From the NCBI GenBank assembly GCA_003023725.1, contig PXYT01000005.1:51379-115378 (forward strand): 64,000 nt of DNA. Direction: 5' to 3'. The position numbers and the translations under genes are program-made. Positions 47,206-56,619 of the stretch are shown here, in pieces (the first letter of the stretch is position 1; each line of letters begins with the position of its first letter). The notes under the pieces were generated by a model. That model was not told where the DNA came from, did not search any database, and saw only the letters and a list, made by a program, of their open reading frames with translations. Source of the stretch: Sulfobacillus benefaciens. Lineage in GTDB: Bacteria > Bacillota > Sulfobacillia > Sulfobacillales > Sulfobacillaceae.

Positions 47206-48366
47206 ATGCCCTATCCACCTTATTTCCAAGAAAAACACGACGTGTTTCGCAATATGGTGCGCCACTTTGTGAAAACCGAAATTGCACCTTATGTCGACGA
47301 GTGGGAAGAGAAGGGGGAATTCCCTTTAAGCATCCTGCGGCGCATGGGCGATCTCGGCCTATTGGGAGTGCATTATCCCAGGGACGTGGGCGGGCAGGGG
47401 GGCGATTATTTTATGGCCGTCGTTCTAGCCGAAGAATTAGCGCGCTCGGGCGCCGGCGGATTTCCCATGGCCGTGGCTGTCCAAACCGACATGGCAACAC
47501 CCCCCATTGCGCGGTTCGGATCTCCCCAGCAAATCGAACGTTACTTTAAACCGGCTCTGGCCGGAACCAAACTGGCCTGCCTCGGCATTACCGAACCCAA
47601 TCACGGCTCCGATGTCGCCTCCATTGAAACCCGCGCCCAGCTTCAGGCCGGAGAATGGATTGTGAGGGGCAGCAAAGTCTTTATTACCAACGGCCCTCGC
47701 GCCGATTTCATGACACTTGTGGCCAGAACCCGCGATGTGCCCGGGTATCAGGGCTTAAGCCTCTTTCTTCTCGATTTGGACCGACCGGGCGTCCACTTGA
47801 TGAAACGGATAGAGAAAGTCGGCATGCGCTCATCGGACACCGCGCTGTTTTATTTCGATGATGTGCGAATTCCCTACGACGCCTTATTGGGGGAAGAGGG
47901 CCGAGGGTTCTCTCAGATCATGTGGGAACTGCAGGGAGAGCGGCTCATCGCTGCGGCCGGAGCGTTGGGATCGGCTCAGTATGCATGGGAAATGGCCCGC
48001 GATTATGCCCTTCAACGAAGAATTTATGATCAGTCCTTGTCGCGTCTGCAGACGATCTCCCATCTGGTAGCCGAAATGGCCACTGAAATCGAAGCCGTCA
48101 GACAGCTCACCTATGAAGCAGCCTGGCACTTTTCCCAAGGCGAAGTCTTAACCGGAGATATCGCTATGGCCAAGCTGGCCACGGCACAAACCGCCAATTG
48201 GGTCATTGACCGCACGATGCAGATCATGGGCGGACACGGATACATCCGGGACTGGCCCATCGAACGCATGTGGCGAGATATTCGGTTAAATCGCATCGGC
48301 GGAGGAACCGATGAAATTATGAAGGAAATCATCGCCACCACTATGGGCATCAAGACCTCACGATGA
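47206..48366 (+). CDS. Acyl-CoA dehydrogenase, operon copy 1
   Basis: 386 residues, ATG 47206 behind GGGAGGACG. A flavoprotein that introduces the alpha-beta double bond into acyl-CoA. Visible: GITEPNHGSDVASI and GSKVFITNG around the flavin, FDDVRIPYDALLGEEGRGF, and IMGGHGYIRDWPIERMWRD. The MCAD-type catalytic position (EGTSE) is IGGGTDEI, so the base is more likely E245 in QGERLI, the position used by isovaleryl-CoA and long-chain dehydrogenases. A branched-chain or terpenoid acyl-CoA substrate is consistent with that and with the AtuA pair. Confidence 0.92.
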   Translation: MPYPPYFQEKHDVFRNMVRHFVKTEIAPYVDEWEEKGEFPLSILRRMGDLGLLGVHYPRDVGGQGGDYFMAVVLAEELARSGAGGFPMAVAVQTDMATPPIARFGSPQQIERYFKPALAGTKLACLGITEPNHGSDVASIETRAQLQAGEWIVRGSKVFITNGPRADFMTLVARTRDVPGYQGLSLFLLDLDRPGVHLMKRIEKVGMRSSDTALFYFDDVRIPYDALLGEEGRGFSQIMWELQGERLIAAAGALGSAQYAWEMARDYALQRRIYDQSLSRLQTISHLVAEMATEIEAVRQLTYEAAWHFSQGEVLTGDIAMAKLATAQTANWVIDRTMQIMGGHGYIRDWPIERMWRDIRLNRIGGGTDEIMKEIIATTMGIKTSR

Positions 48367-48501
48367 TCTCCGTGGTCTCTTCCCACCATCCCTGCGGACA
48401 AAAGCCCCGGTTCAATAAGGCTAAAGGCGCTGAGAAATACCACCAGGCCGTAGAAGAGACGAAGTTGTAATCACTAGTAAGGAAAGGAGGGAGACAAAAC
48501 C

Positions 48502-49686
48502 GTGAGGAGCTGGCTTTTCCAAGAAGAACACGACCTGTTTCGCCGCACTGTGCGCCATTTTCTGGAGCAAGAAATCGCCCCGGCCATCGATCTCTGCGAG
48601 ACAAGGGGATCCGTTCCCCGGGAGATCTTTCGCAAGGTCGGACAGCAAGGCTACTTGGGCATCCCTTTCCCCGAGTCCGTAGGCGGGTTGGGGGGAGACA
48701 TCCTGTCCCAAGCCGTATGGATTGAAGAACTGTGCCGTCTGGGATCGGGGGGTATTGCCGCCGCTCTAACCGCTCAAACCGTCATCGCTCTCACCCCCAT
48801 CTGGCGCTGGGGCAGCGAGATGCAAAAACAGCAATACCTAAATCCCGGTATTCGCGGTGACAAGATTTTTGCCTTGGCGGTTACGGAACCCGACGCCGGT
48901 TCCGATGTAGCTGCCATCCGCACCACAGCTTACAAAAAACCGGGAGGATATCTTCTCAAAGGCTCAAAACTCTTTATCACCAACGGCACTCAAGCCGATG
49001 TTGTCGTCGTCGCCGCCAAGACTAGCCCCGATAAGGGGCGGAAAGGCATCAGCCTGTTTTTGGTAGACAGTCGCTGGGCGGGATTTCGGGTCGGACGCCG
49101 GCTGGAAAAACTGGGCTGGCGGGCTTCGGATACCGCTGAACTGTTTTTCGACGGGATTATGATACCTCAGGACCACCTTTTGGGCGAGTGCAACCGAGGC
49201 TTTTATTACCTCATTGACGAAGGATTTGTCTACGAACGGATCGCCATGGCCCTGTCCGCGGTGTCGTTGGCTGAACGGGCATTGTCCGATGCTTCGCGTT
49301 ATGCACAAGAGCGAGAACAATTCGGACGGCATCTGGCAGAATTCCAGGTGATTCGGCATAAACTGGTGGACATGGCGCTGGACCTTGTCAAGGCTCGTCG
49401 GTTGACTTACCGTGCCCTTTACCTTTTTGCCAAAGATGACGACGCCAAAATCGCTGCGGCTATGGCCAAGGCATACGCCGGCGAAATGGCCAGGCGAGTG
49501 ACAGATGACGCTCTGCAAATATTTGGCGGCAACGGCTACATGATGGACTACCCTCTTCAGCGATATTGGCGGGACGCTCGCATTTTATCTATCGGCGGCG
49601 GTGCCACAGAAGTCATGTATGACATCGTAGCCAAGTCGGTTCTTCAGGAAGGGAGGAAAACAGATGGAGGGCGTGATGGATCATGA
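48502..49686 (+). CDS. Acyl-CoA dehydrogenase, operon copy 2
   Basis: 394 residues, GTG 48502 behind AAGGAGGG after a 135-base gap. Same fold as the previous enzyme: AVTEPDAGSDVAAI, GSKLFITNG, LEKLGWRASDTAELFFDG, IFGGNGYMMDYPLQRYWRD. The MCAD catalytic site again lacks Glu (IGGGATEV), and the likely base is the Glu of YERIAMAL. It is a distant paralogue of copy 1, so the two probably act on different intermediates. The 3' end overlaps the next ligase by 23 bases. Confidence 0.92.
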   Translation: MRSWLFQEEHDLFRRTVRHFLEQEIAPAIDLCETRGSVPREIFRKVGQQGYLGIPFPESVGGLGGDILSQAVWIEELCRLGSGGIAAALTAQTVIALTPIWRWGSEMQKQQYLNPGIRGDKIFALAVTEPDAGSDVAAIRTTAYKKPGGYLLKGSKLFITNGTQADVVVVAAKTSPDKGRKGISLFLVDSRWAGFRVGRRLEKLGWRASDTAELFFDGIMIPQDHLLGECNRGFYYLIDEGFVYERIAMALSAVSLAERALSDASRYAQEREQFGRHLAEFQVIRHKLVDMALDLVKARRLTYRALYLFAKDDDAKIAAAMAKAYAGEMARRVTDDALQIFGGNGYMMDYPLQRYWRDARILSIGGGATEVMYDIVAKSVLQEGRKTDGGRDGS

Positions 49687-51259
49687 TGATATGCCAGGCG
49701 GCATCGGATACTGGGTTCGGCGCCGGGCCGAGCTCTTCCCCAAGGATCTGGCGCTCATCGATCCCGATAGATCATTGACGTGGCAAGAGTTCAATCGCCG
49801 GGTCAATCAATTAGTCGAGGCATTGACGGAGCAGGGAGTGGGATTTGGAGAGAGAATTGCGGCACTGTTATGGAACAGCACCCCTTTTTTGGAAGCCGTG
49901 TTCGCTACCGCCAAGATGGGAGCCATACTCGTACCCATTAATTTTCGTCTGGCTGCACCCGAGATTCGCTATATTCTGGATGACAGCGGATCACGACTCA
50001 TGCTGGCGCATGAATCCTTTCGGCGGACGGCAGAATTAGTCAAGGACCCGGAACACCTCATATTCGCCGCCGATCCCGAACAGACCCAGGACAATGCCTA
50101 CGAGGCACTTTTAGCCTCTTACCCCGGAAAAGAACCCCCGAGCACGGTTCACGCCCGTGACATTCACCTCATGATGTACACGTCCGGCACCACCGGACGG
50201 CCTAAAGGAGCCCGCCTCAGCCACCGCAACGCCAATTGGAATGCCATCCAGCTGATGCTTCACGAAGCTTCACTGCACAATCATGATGTAGTCCTCACGG
50301 TAGCCCCGCTCTTTCATATCGGGGGCCTGGGCGTTCACACACTTCCGGCTCTTTATCAAGGCGTTACCGTCGTCTTGCTGCCGCACTTTGATCCGGTCGA
50401 CGTGTTGAACACGATTCAGCAGCGAAAAGTTACAGCTCTCTTTATGGTTCCCGCGATGTGGCAAGCGCTGTCCCAAGTTCCCGATTTTGAGAACTATGAT
50501 CTCTCTTCTCTGCGAAGTCTGGTGTCGGGGGGAGCTCCTTGTCCGATTCCCTTAATCGAATTCTACCAGTCCCGGGGCTTCACGTTTTTGGAAGGATTCG
50601 GCATGACGGAAACTGCACCCAACACCATGATCTTAAATGCCCAGGACGCGGTGCGCAAACACGGTTCCATTGGCCGGCCTCTCTTCTATCAAGAGGCGCG
50701 AATCGTAAACAACCAGGACCAAGACGTAGCTCGGGGCACAGTAGGGGAACTGGTGCTTAAGGGACCGAACATCTTTGAGGGATACTGGAAAATGCCTGAA
50801 GCCACTCAAGAGGCATTTCGGCAGGGCTGGTTTCATACCGGTGATTTAGCCTACATGGACGAGGAAGGATTCTTCTTCTTGGTTGATCGCAAAAAGGACA
50901 TGTTGATTTCAGGCGGGGAAAATGTTTACCCCATTGAAGTCGAACAAGTGCTCGTCCGCCACCCCAATATTCTCGAGGCCGCCGTCATTGGCGTGCCGGA
51001 TTCGAAATGGGGCGCGGTACCTTATGCCCTGGTGGTTTTAAAGGACCCGGCCCATCCGGTTTCGATCGAGGATCTTACCCACTTTTGCCGAGACAAGCTG
51101 GCCGCGTTTAAGATTCCCCGATATATGAGTATCGTAGAGGAACTTCCCCGCAATGCCACCGGCAAAGTGCTGAAAACAGTTCTGCGTGAGCACTACCATC
51201 AAGAGAGCCATAAAACACCCGAAACCCATAAAAAAGAGGAAGGAGAAAGCAATGGATAA
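49664..51259 (+). CDS. Acyl-CoA ligase (AMP-forming), operon copy 2
   Basis: 531 residues, ATG 49664 with GGGAGGAAA upstream, inside the end of the dehydrogenase gene; a second ATG at codon 5 is also possible. P-loop MYTSGTTGRPKG, GFGMTETAPN, GWFHTGDLAYMDEEG, RKKDMLISGGENVYP and the catalytic Lys in NATGKVLK are all present. The tail is charged (THKKEEGESNG). It is complete and should be active. Its fold resembles short- and medium-chain ligases of the same operon; the substrate is undefined. Confidence 0.92.
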   Translation: MEGVMDHDDMPGGIGYWVRRRAELFPKDLALIDPDRSLTWQEFNRRVNQLVEALTEQGVGFGERIAALLWNSTPFLEAVFATAKMGAILVPINFRLAAPEIRYILDDSGSRLMLAHESFRRTAELVKDPEHLIFAADPEQTQDNAYEALLASYPGKEPPSTVHARDIHLMMYTSGTTGRPKGARLSHRNANWNAIQLMLHEASLHNHDVVLTVAPLFHIGGLGVHTLPALYQGVTVVLLPHFDPVDVLNTIQQRKVTALFMVPAMWQALSQVPDFENYDLSSLRSLVSGGAPCPIPLIEFYQSRGFTFLEGFGMTETAPNTMILNAQDAVRKHGSIGRPLFYQEARIVNNQDQDVARGTVGELVLKGPNIFEGYWKMPEATQEAFRQGWFHTGDLAYMDEEGFFFLVDRKKDMLISGGENVYPIEVEQVLVRHPNILEAAVIGVPDSKWGAVPYALVVLKDPAHPVSIEDLTHFCRDKLAAFKIPRYMSIVEELPRNATGKVLKTVLREHYHQESHKTPETHKKEEGESNG

Positions 51260-52820
51260 GGTCCTTGAAAAAAATTTGGCCATCCGGGTCGCGGTTGGTG
51301 ACATAGCCACCCGATCGGCCCAGCATTTTGGCGAACAGCTCGCGGTTCACGACGGGAACACGCGCTTAACCTTTAAGGAGGTGAACCGGCTGGCCTGCCG
51401 TTTTGGGCAGGCTCTCATTCATAATCATCTGACGCAACAGCCGCTCGCCCTCATGAGCCGCAACCGCTGGCCTTTCTTTGTCAGCTACTTTGGCGCGGCC
51501 AAGGCAGGAGTCACCGTGATGCCGCTCAATTTGGGTTTGGACCCTGCAACTCTGGCCTATTGTCTTAACGACGCCGGAGCCGAAATCCTGGTCGCAGAGA
51601 AAGATCTGGCTCCGTTAGCCGAAGCCGTCATAGCCCAGGTTCCTGGCTTAAAACGCGTGGTGTGGTTTGGTTCGGACCATGAGTCTCTCAACACTTTTCA
51701 ACGTTTTCTGGACGAAGGCGAAGATACCGAGCCGGAAGTCCTTATCGCCGACCGGGATCCGGTTCAGTTGCTTTATACCTCCGGCACCACAGCCCGTCCC
51801 AAGGGTGTTTTAACCAGTCACTTGGCTGTGAGCATGACCGCATTGGGATCGGCTTTGCAAAATCACCTCACCGCTGACGATCATATCCTGCATGTCCTTC
51901 CACTTTTTCATTGTGCGGATTTGAATGCGTTCGCCATGCCCGCCTTTGTCACCGGTTCCGCCAATCATTTGCTGACCTCCTTTGATCCGGCCAAAGTCGC
52001 CGATTTGATAGAGACGGAGCGCCTGAGCTACGTGTTTTTGCTGCCCATGATGTGGCAAGCCCTTCTCTCCCTGCCGGATATCGAACGCCGCGACTTTTCT
52101 TCGGTTCGCCGGGCCGTCTTTGCCATGGCCCCGATGCCCGATGAGCGAATTCGCGAAATCTCCCGTTACTTTCCTCACGCCTCCGTCCTGTTAGGCTCGG
52201 GGCAAACCGAATTCACGCCACCGACAACCTTTCAGCACCCGCGCCATCAAGGAATCAAGTCGGGATCCTGGGGACCTCCGGTGTTGACTGTAGATGCCCG
52301 GATCATGAATGACGAGGGAAAACTGTTAGAACCCGGGGAAATCGGTGAAATCGTGTACCGGGGAGCGCACGGCATGACGGAATATCTGCATCGGCCCGAA
52401 GAAACCGAAGCATCATTCCGCTACGGGTGGTTTCATAGCGGTGATGTCGGCTGGCAGGATGAAGAAGGTGTTATTTGGTTCGTAGACCGGAAAAAAGATA
52501 TGGTCAAGACGGGTGGCGAAAACGTTTCATCCATTGAAGTGGAACGTTGCCTTCTGACGCATCCCGCGGTAATGGATGCCAGTGTGATTGGCTTGCCTCA
52601 CCCTCACTGGGGGGAAGCCGTCACCGCGTTCGTCATTTTAAAACCGGGGATGACCGCCAATACGGAGAATCTCGTGACCTTCTGCAAGGAACATCTGGCG
52701 GGTTTCAAAATTCCGAAACATCTAGAAATTGTCGCGGATTTCCCCCGCACCGGAACCGGAAAAATCCAAAAGCACCTGCTCAGACAAACGTACCGAAGTC
52801 TTTACGACGCATTGTCCTAA
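51252..52820 (+). CDS. Acyl-CoA ligase (AMP-forming), operon copy 3
   Basis: 522 residues from ATG 51252 behind AAGGAGAAAGC, overlapping the previous stop by eight bases. P-loop LYTSGTTARPKG (Ala in place of the last Gly), LGSGQTEFTP replacing the usual YGxTE, GWFHSGDVGWQDEEG, RKKDMVKTGGENVSS and the C-terminal Lys in TGTGKIQK. The altered adenine motif implies a different acid pocket from copy 2. It closes the operon; no terminator is evident. Confidence 0.9.
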   Translation: MDKVLEKNLAIRVAVGDIATRSAQHFGEQLAVHDGNTRLTFKEVNRLACRFGQALIHNHLTQQPLALMSRNRWPFFVSYFGAAKAGVTVMPLNLGLDPATLAYCLNDAGAEILVAEKDLAPLAEAVIAQVPGLKRVVWFGSDHESLNTFQRFLDEGEDTEPEVLIADRDPVQLLYTSGTTARPKGVLTSHLAVSMTALGSALQNHLTADDHILHVLPLFHCADLNAFAMPAFVTGSANHLLTSFDPAKVADLIETERLSYVFLLPMMWQALLSLPDIERRDFSSVRRAVFAMAPMPDERIREISRYFPHASVLLGSGQTEFTPPTTFQHPRHQGIKSGSWGPPVLTVDARIMNDEGKLLEPGEIGEIVYRGAHGMTEYLHRPEETEASFRYGWFHSGDVGWQDEEGVIWFVDRKKDMVKTGGENVSSIEVERCLLTHPAVMDASVIGLPHPHWGEAVTAFVILKPGMTANTENLVTFCKEHLAGFKIPKHLEIVADFPRTGTGKIQKHLLRQTYRSLYDALS

Positions 52821-53241
52821 TAGAGAGGGAACCGACAAAGAAACTTGCGGACACAAACCACAGCGGAAAGGGGGGACGTGACAATTTTGGCCCCAAAGGC
52901 TCACATCACGTGAAAGTGTTAACGGGCCGGACGGAGGGAACTTGATTTAAGCCGCGTCGGGATCAGCTTCCCCGGCCACGGAGATCATGGCAAACCCGCC
53001 ACAGAAGACGCGAACACAGGAGCCTTCAATCCGGTTCGGCTCAAAACCGGATATTAAAGAGGCAATTCCTGTAATCGGGTTGGGCCGTTCCCACCGGAGG
53101 CTATGTCGTTATTTATGAAAAAGAGAATGTGACCAAAGTGCACTTTCACTCGTTATGTCTGTCAAAGGCAGTTTATTGATAACCTGCCAGAGAGGCCAAA
53201 GTCATCCATGAGCTCAGAAAGGAAAGGGGGCTATGCTCCTC
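52821..53241. other. Spacer after the AtuA operon
   Basis: Short frames only, none with a ribosome site and family. GAAAGGGGG at 53222-53230 belongs to the next small gene. Confidence 0.35.
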
Positions 53242-53538
53242 ATGAATCCGGAACATCAGGAAAAACCACTGACTACCAGCATAGCCAAGCACCCAACGAC
53301 TTGCCGGGAAAGGCAGCGAATCAGGGATTTGGCCCGGATGCTGGCGATGGGCATTCCCCAAGGCTATACGGTGGAAGAATGTATCCAGGCAGTGCACACG
53401 GAGGCCCGACTCGTGCACGGGAAGTATGATCGCTGGGTGGGCTGGAAAGAGAATACGGACATTGAGACATTGTTCGCGTCGCGGCGGGCTATGCATAAGC
53501 ACCATTCGGCCTACCTGGACACAATAGCTGAGGAGTGA
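53242..53538 (+). CDS. Small hypothetical protein
   Basis: 98 residues; ATG 53242 is well spaced behind GAAAGGGGG (an ATG at 53233 is too close). The composition is that of a soluble helical protein with charged and aromatic residues (RDLARMLAMGIPQGYTVEECIQAVHTEARLVHG...). No family is recognised and there is no membrane segment. It is not part of an obvious operon. The quality of the start site makes a real gene more likely than not. Confidence 0.5.
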   Translation: MNPEHQEKPLTTSIAKHPTTCRERQRIRDLARMLAMGIPQGYTVEECIQAVHTEARLVHGKYDRWVGWKENTDIETLFASRRAMHKHHSAYLDTIAEE

Positions 53539-53950
53539 GAACCTCTCCAATACGAACAAGTTTTTTCCTCGGAGACTTCCACGTACGAATCACATCGCAT
53601 GAACCGAGGATGCCGGGGGAGGAACACCATTGAAATGTGGTCGTTTGCTCGCGGCATCCATTCCATTCGATATGCCGCCATCATTGGGGACATCCGCAAT
53701 CTTCGGCGAGGACTCACACCATGGAAAAATGACATCCTCCCCGTTGCCGTCCCTTGTATTACCCTGTCTTGTGACAGCTGTCCGTCAGTCTGTCAGAATG
53801 TGTCTCGTTCGTTGGTGGTAACGTAAATCCCAAACACCTTGAGCTCCCGGTAGTATCTCTTCGGACGAAAATACGTCACCCGAGATCTGGCCAGAGAGGC
53901 CCAGGACTTTCTCTTATATTTGGGTGAGAACGCGCATCAAGAGGAAAGCA
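53539..53950. other. Spacer without recognised gene
   Basis: Overlapping small frames on both strands lack ribosome sites. A T6 run at 53560-53570 follows the small gene but without a clear stem. Confidence 0.35.
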
Positions 53951-53960
53951 TGGCACAAAA

Positions 53961-54080
53961 TTGGCCCGATTCCTTCTGCCGATGGATTTTTCGGACGACG
54001 GTTTGCTGCGCCCATGGTTGGAATTTAAGTCCGGGCTGAAACGACCGATCGTGCTCCTCCAGCATTATCCGTACCCGCAC
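53961..54080 (+). pseudogene. Possible relic of a universal-stress-like protein
   Basis: One frame reads RFLLPMDFSDDGLLRPW, a basic linker, then IVLLQHYPYPHV. This resembles the start of UspA-type proteins (ILxPxDFSDxSLxAL... then VxLLHVxP). No ribosome site in that frame, and the similarity ends there. The remainder up to 54413 shows nothing more. Weak call. Confidence 0.25.
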
Positions 54081-54413
54081 GTCTGTACTCGGCCGTTTGC
54101 AATGGGGATTACGGATTCGTGTCTTTGCGATCCAAACTTGCCGGAGCCTAAGGAAGGGGATAATGTACCTCCTGCGCAATGGAGCGGGAGCCACTGAGGC
54201 TGACGGCAGATTTTTAGAACTCCCCCGGATTTAACCGTGGAGAGTGGTTCAGACAGAGAGTTAATGCCCGGCAGACCCCTTCTAAACATAAATGGCTTAC
54301 GAGGATATTAGACCCAACTTATCCAGTAATTTCACAATCCCCGGAAGATGAGGGCCAACGCGCCGATAAGACGACCGCCAGGAAATTCGCCTTGATCGCA
54401 CTCCGCGACGGAA

Positions 54414-54656
54414 TTAGCGGTTTCGGGCTGAGATCTGAATGGCAACCAGAAATCCAATCACCATCACAGTGCCTGATCCCCAAACCCCCGTCATGAATCC
54501 TTGCCAGTAGGATGGTTCCACTTGGGTGGCAGATATAGCAGTCATCGTCGCACCCAACGCGATAATCCCTACCAACCAACCAGACTGCCGTTGCCAGGAC
54601 AATTGACGCCAGCGTGCGCGTTGCAACTGTTTCCATGACCTAAAACCCATCCTCAT
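54414..54656 (-). CDS. Small two-helix membrane protein
   Basis: 80 residues from ATG 54656 behind GAAGGAAG. A basic N-terminus (about 26 residues) is followed by two hydrophobic segments (WLVGIIALGATMTAI, and GSGTVMVIGFLVAI) separated by QVEPSYWQGFMTGVW. Family unknown. It is third in a minus-strand series with two similar small proteins at 54804-55046 and 55073-55288, so they may be products of one operon and share an origin. Confidence 0.55.
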   Translation of the reverse strand: MRMGFRSWKQLQRARWRQLSWQRQSGWLVGIIALGATMTAISATQVEPSYWQGFMTGVWGSGTVMVIGFLVAIQISARNR

Positions 54657-54803
54657 CGACTTCCTTCCTCAGGACACGCCGTCTGAAACTGCCGTTTTTT
54701 TGATTGTAGCACAGACTTAACGTCCTAGGACACTTTTACCCTCGCAATGACAATCTCGGCGCAATTCCTGGGATCGACACCCCTGCTAAGAAAAAGAACG
54801 GAC

Positions 54804-55046
54804 TTAAGGCACTCGTCCCAAACTCATCGCAACATCCCCGTTGCCATAGTGCGGCCCACGGTGCCTGATAAGATACCACGATCCCCAGGCGCCCATTATG
54901 AAGACGGCCTTGAGGCCACGCAAAAATCCCCAACGAGGCATCCATTCGAGTCCGAATTGCCCCGTCAAACCCTATCCGCGCAACATCATGAGCGTGACGG
55001 AAATGGACGCGAGCCACAGTACCGTCGGTGTCCGTTTGGTTTTCAT
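54804..55046 (-). pseudogene. Small membrane protein interrupted by an in-frame TAG
   Basis: ATG 55046 follows GAGGGAG. The frame encodes 24 residues (MKTKRTPTVLWLASISVTLMMLRG), then TAG at 54972-54974, and continues in the same frame for 55 more protein-like codons (GLTGQFGLEWMPRWGFLRGLKAVFIMGAWGSWYLI) to TAA. With the stop read through it would be an 80-residue protein of the same size and layout as the neighbour at 54414. Probably a nonsense mutation. Confidence 0.45.
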
Positions 55047-55072
55047 CTTGGATGCTTTCTCCCTCACAAGTC

Positions 55073-55288
55073 TTAACGGTGCGGCGACTCGCTCAGGGCT
55101 TTTAAATAACTGATAAAACCGTAGACCGCCCAGACCGCTCCGATCAGAAGTCCCTTCAGCAGATTGGCAATCGACATGTGAGGCCAGAACAGGGCAACCA
55201 GAAAGATAACCCCAGCAACCCCTTCGAAAAATGCGGCCTGGCTGAATGGTGGCTTGACGCCCACCAACTGTTCCAATGATTTCTTCAT
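55073..55288 (-). CDS. Small membrane protein
   Basis: 71 residues from ATG 55288 behind AAAAGGAAT. After MKKSLEQLVGVKPPF two hydrophobic segments follow (AAFFEGVAGVIFLVALFW and ANLLKGLLIGAVWAVYGFISYL). No family is recognised. It lies 26 bases upstream of the interrupted gene at 54804-55046 and appears to head a minus-strand group of three small membrane proteins. Confidence 0.55.
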   Translation of the reverse strand: MKKSLEQLVGVKPPFSQAAFFEGVAGVIFLVALFWPHMSIANLLKGLLIGAVWAVYGFISYLKALSESPHR

Positions 55289-55675
55289 TCTTATCCATTC
55301 CTTTTGCTCGTCATCGGCCGCGTGACCGGGCTGGTCCCCACGCAACACCCGCTCGCACCCCATACGACTGATGTGATTCTATTATATGACACTTTATTTG
55401 GCGGTTGCCATCGGGTAACGCTCGCGAGCGAAAAGGAGGCCCCAAGGTTTGGGGTAGATTTTAGGCCCTCGGGTAGGATTCATCATTATCCTTGAAATTG
55501 CTACTTTTCATTGAATGGACGCCACAATAAGCAAAGAATTCCCTCAAATCTCCGGGTTTTGATAGGGCCGGATTATGTTAGATTAGGATAATGGGAAGCG
55601 CGGATAAATCTGTGCCTTCCGAACATATCATTTGCTTCCCGAACATTATTTTCTTCGCTAAAGGATGATGACGGA
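55289..55675. promoter_or_regulatory. Divergent control region with direct repeats before the ParB-like gene
   Basis: No gene fits here. Two direct repeats, TTCCGAACAT (55617-55626) and TTCCCGAACAT (55636-55646), lie about 20 bases apart, two helical turns, and end 30 bases before the ParB-like start. They may bind a regulator or the ParB-like protein itself (inference). Confidence 0.4.
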
Positions 55676-56341
55676 ATGTCAGCCAAAATCACGTTAACAG
55701 GGTATCCGACAGGTCCAATTGAGGCATTTTCTGATTATTTCCGCTTCGATATGGAAGAAGGGGGGTCCGCCGCACCGCCCAAGGGGCTGCCCGGAGCGAG
55801 CGCCTTAACGTTTACCGTGTTCGTCTCCAAGAAGGCTGGTAAGAAACTGGGCTTCCCCGATTCCCCAGCCCACCGTTTGCTGATCCAAGGTGAATTGACA
55901 GCGGAACTGCCTATGGATCAATGTCCGGGAGAACTGGGTGTCATAGCGTTTAAGGTAGACACACTCCTACCACAGGAGACAGCAGAAACAATGGATGACG
56001 ACCGGCCGACAACACCGGCTGTCGCAACGCCTGCGGCATCAGTTTTGGAAGAGTGGCCGGATTTGTCAGAATATCCTTCGTTGCCTCTTTCTCAGGTAAT
56101 CATTCCGGAAGCGTTCCTGCTCACCCCGCCCAATGCGAAAAAGACATCCGCCCTGCAGATTCGGATCGCTCAACACGGACAGTTGGACGAACCCATTGTC
56201 GTCAGGGCGACGGAAAATAAGCAGTATTTGCTGATCGACGGGTACCGGCGATACCTGATTGCAGAACAGCTCGGATGGGTGGCAATCCCTGTACGCATTG
56301 AGGAGGATACCGCGCGAAGAGCAGAGTCCCGGGATTCCTAA
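55676..56341 (+). CDS. ParB-like nuclease-domain protein with an OB/SSB-like N-terminus
   Basis: 221 residues from ATG 55676 behind AAAGGATGATG. The C-terminal part (about 132-210) is a ParB/Srx-type domain: SLPLSQVIIPEAF, LQIRIAQHGQLDEPIVVR, then YLLIDGYRRYLIAEQLGW, which contains the G-x-R-R-x-x-A-like motif used by ParB for nucleotide binding. The N-terminal about 95 residues have beta-strand order reminiscent of an OB fold (KITLTGYP, LTFTVFVSKK, HRLLIQGELTAEL, LGVIAFKVDTL), possibly SSB-like. The middle is an acidic and Thr/Ala-rich linker. No partition ATPase is next to it, so it is not the chromosomal ParAB pair. Confidence 0.8.
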   Translation: MSAKITLTGYPTGPIEAFSDYFRFDMEEGGSAAPPKGLPGASALTFTVFVSKKAGKKLGFPDSPAHRLLIQGELTAELPMDQCPGELGVIAFKVDTLLPQETAETMDDDRPTTPAVATPAASVLEEWPDLSEYPSLPLSQVIIPEAFLLTPPNAKKTSALQIRIAQHGQLDEPIVVRATENKQYLLIDGYRRYLIAEQLGWVAIPVRIEEDTARRAESRDS

Positions 56342-56619
56342 CAGAAGACCAATCAAAGGAACGTTCCCCCCAATCCGCTGGAGAAACCGGTTATTGCGCT
56401 GATCTCATCCGGAACACATCGGAGTTGCACCGGTTTCCCCCACTGAGGACTCCGGGAGCGTGGGCAAGAGCGCGTTAGATGCCAGCAACGTTTGTGCTGC
56501 AGTCTTTGCGGGAAGACACTAACGTAACGCTCTTCGTTCTTAGCACATTTCCGGCCAGCCAACCCAAAATCGAAGGCTAAGTACTTCTTGGAGAAAATAG
56601 GAAAAAACATCGTTGGGGG
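56342..56619. other. Spacer downstream of the ParB-like gene
   Basis: No gene is supported. The short palindrome GGAACGTTCC (56359-56368) shares the core GAACGTTC with the one inside the hairpin at 56620-56660. Confidence 0.35.
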
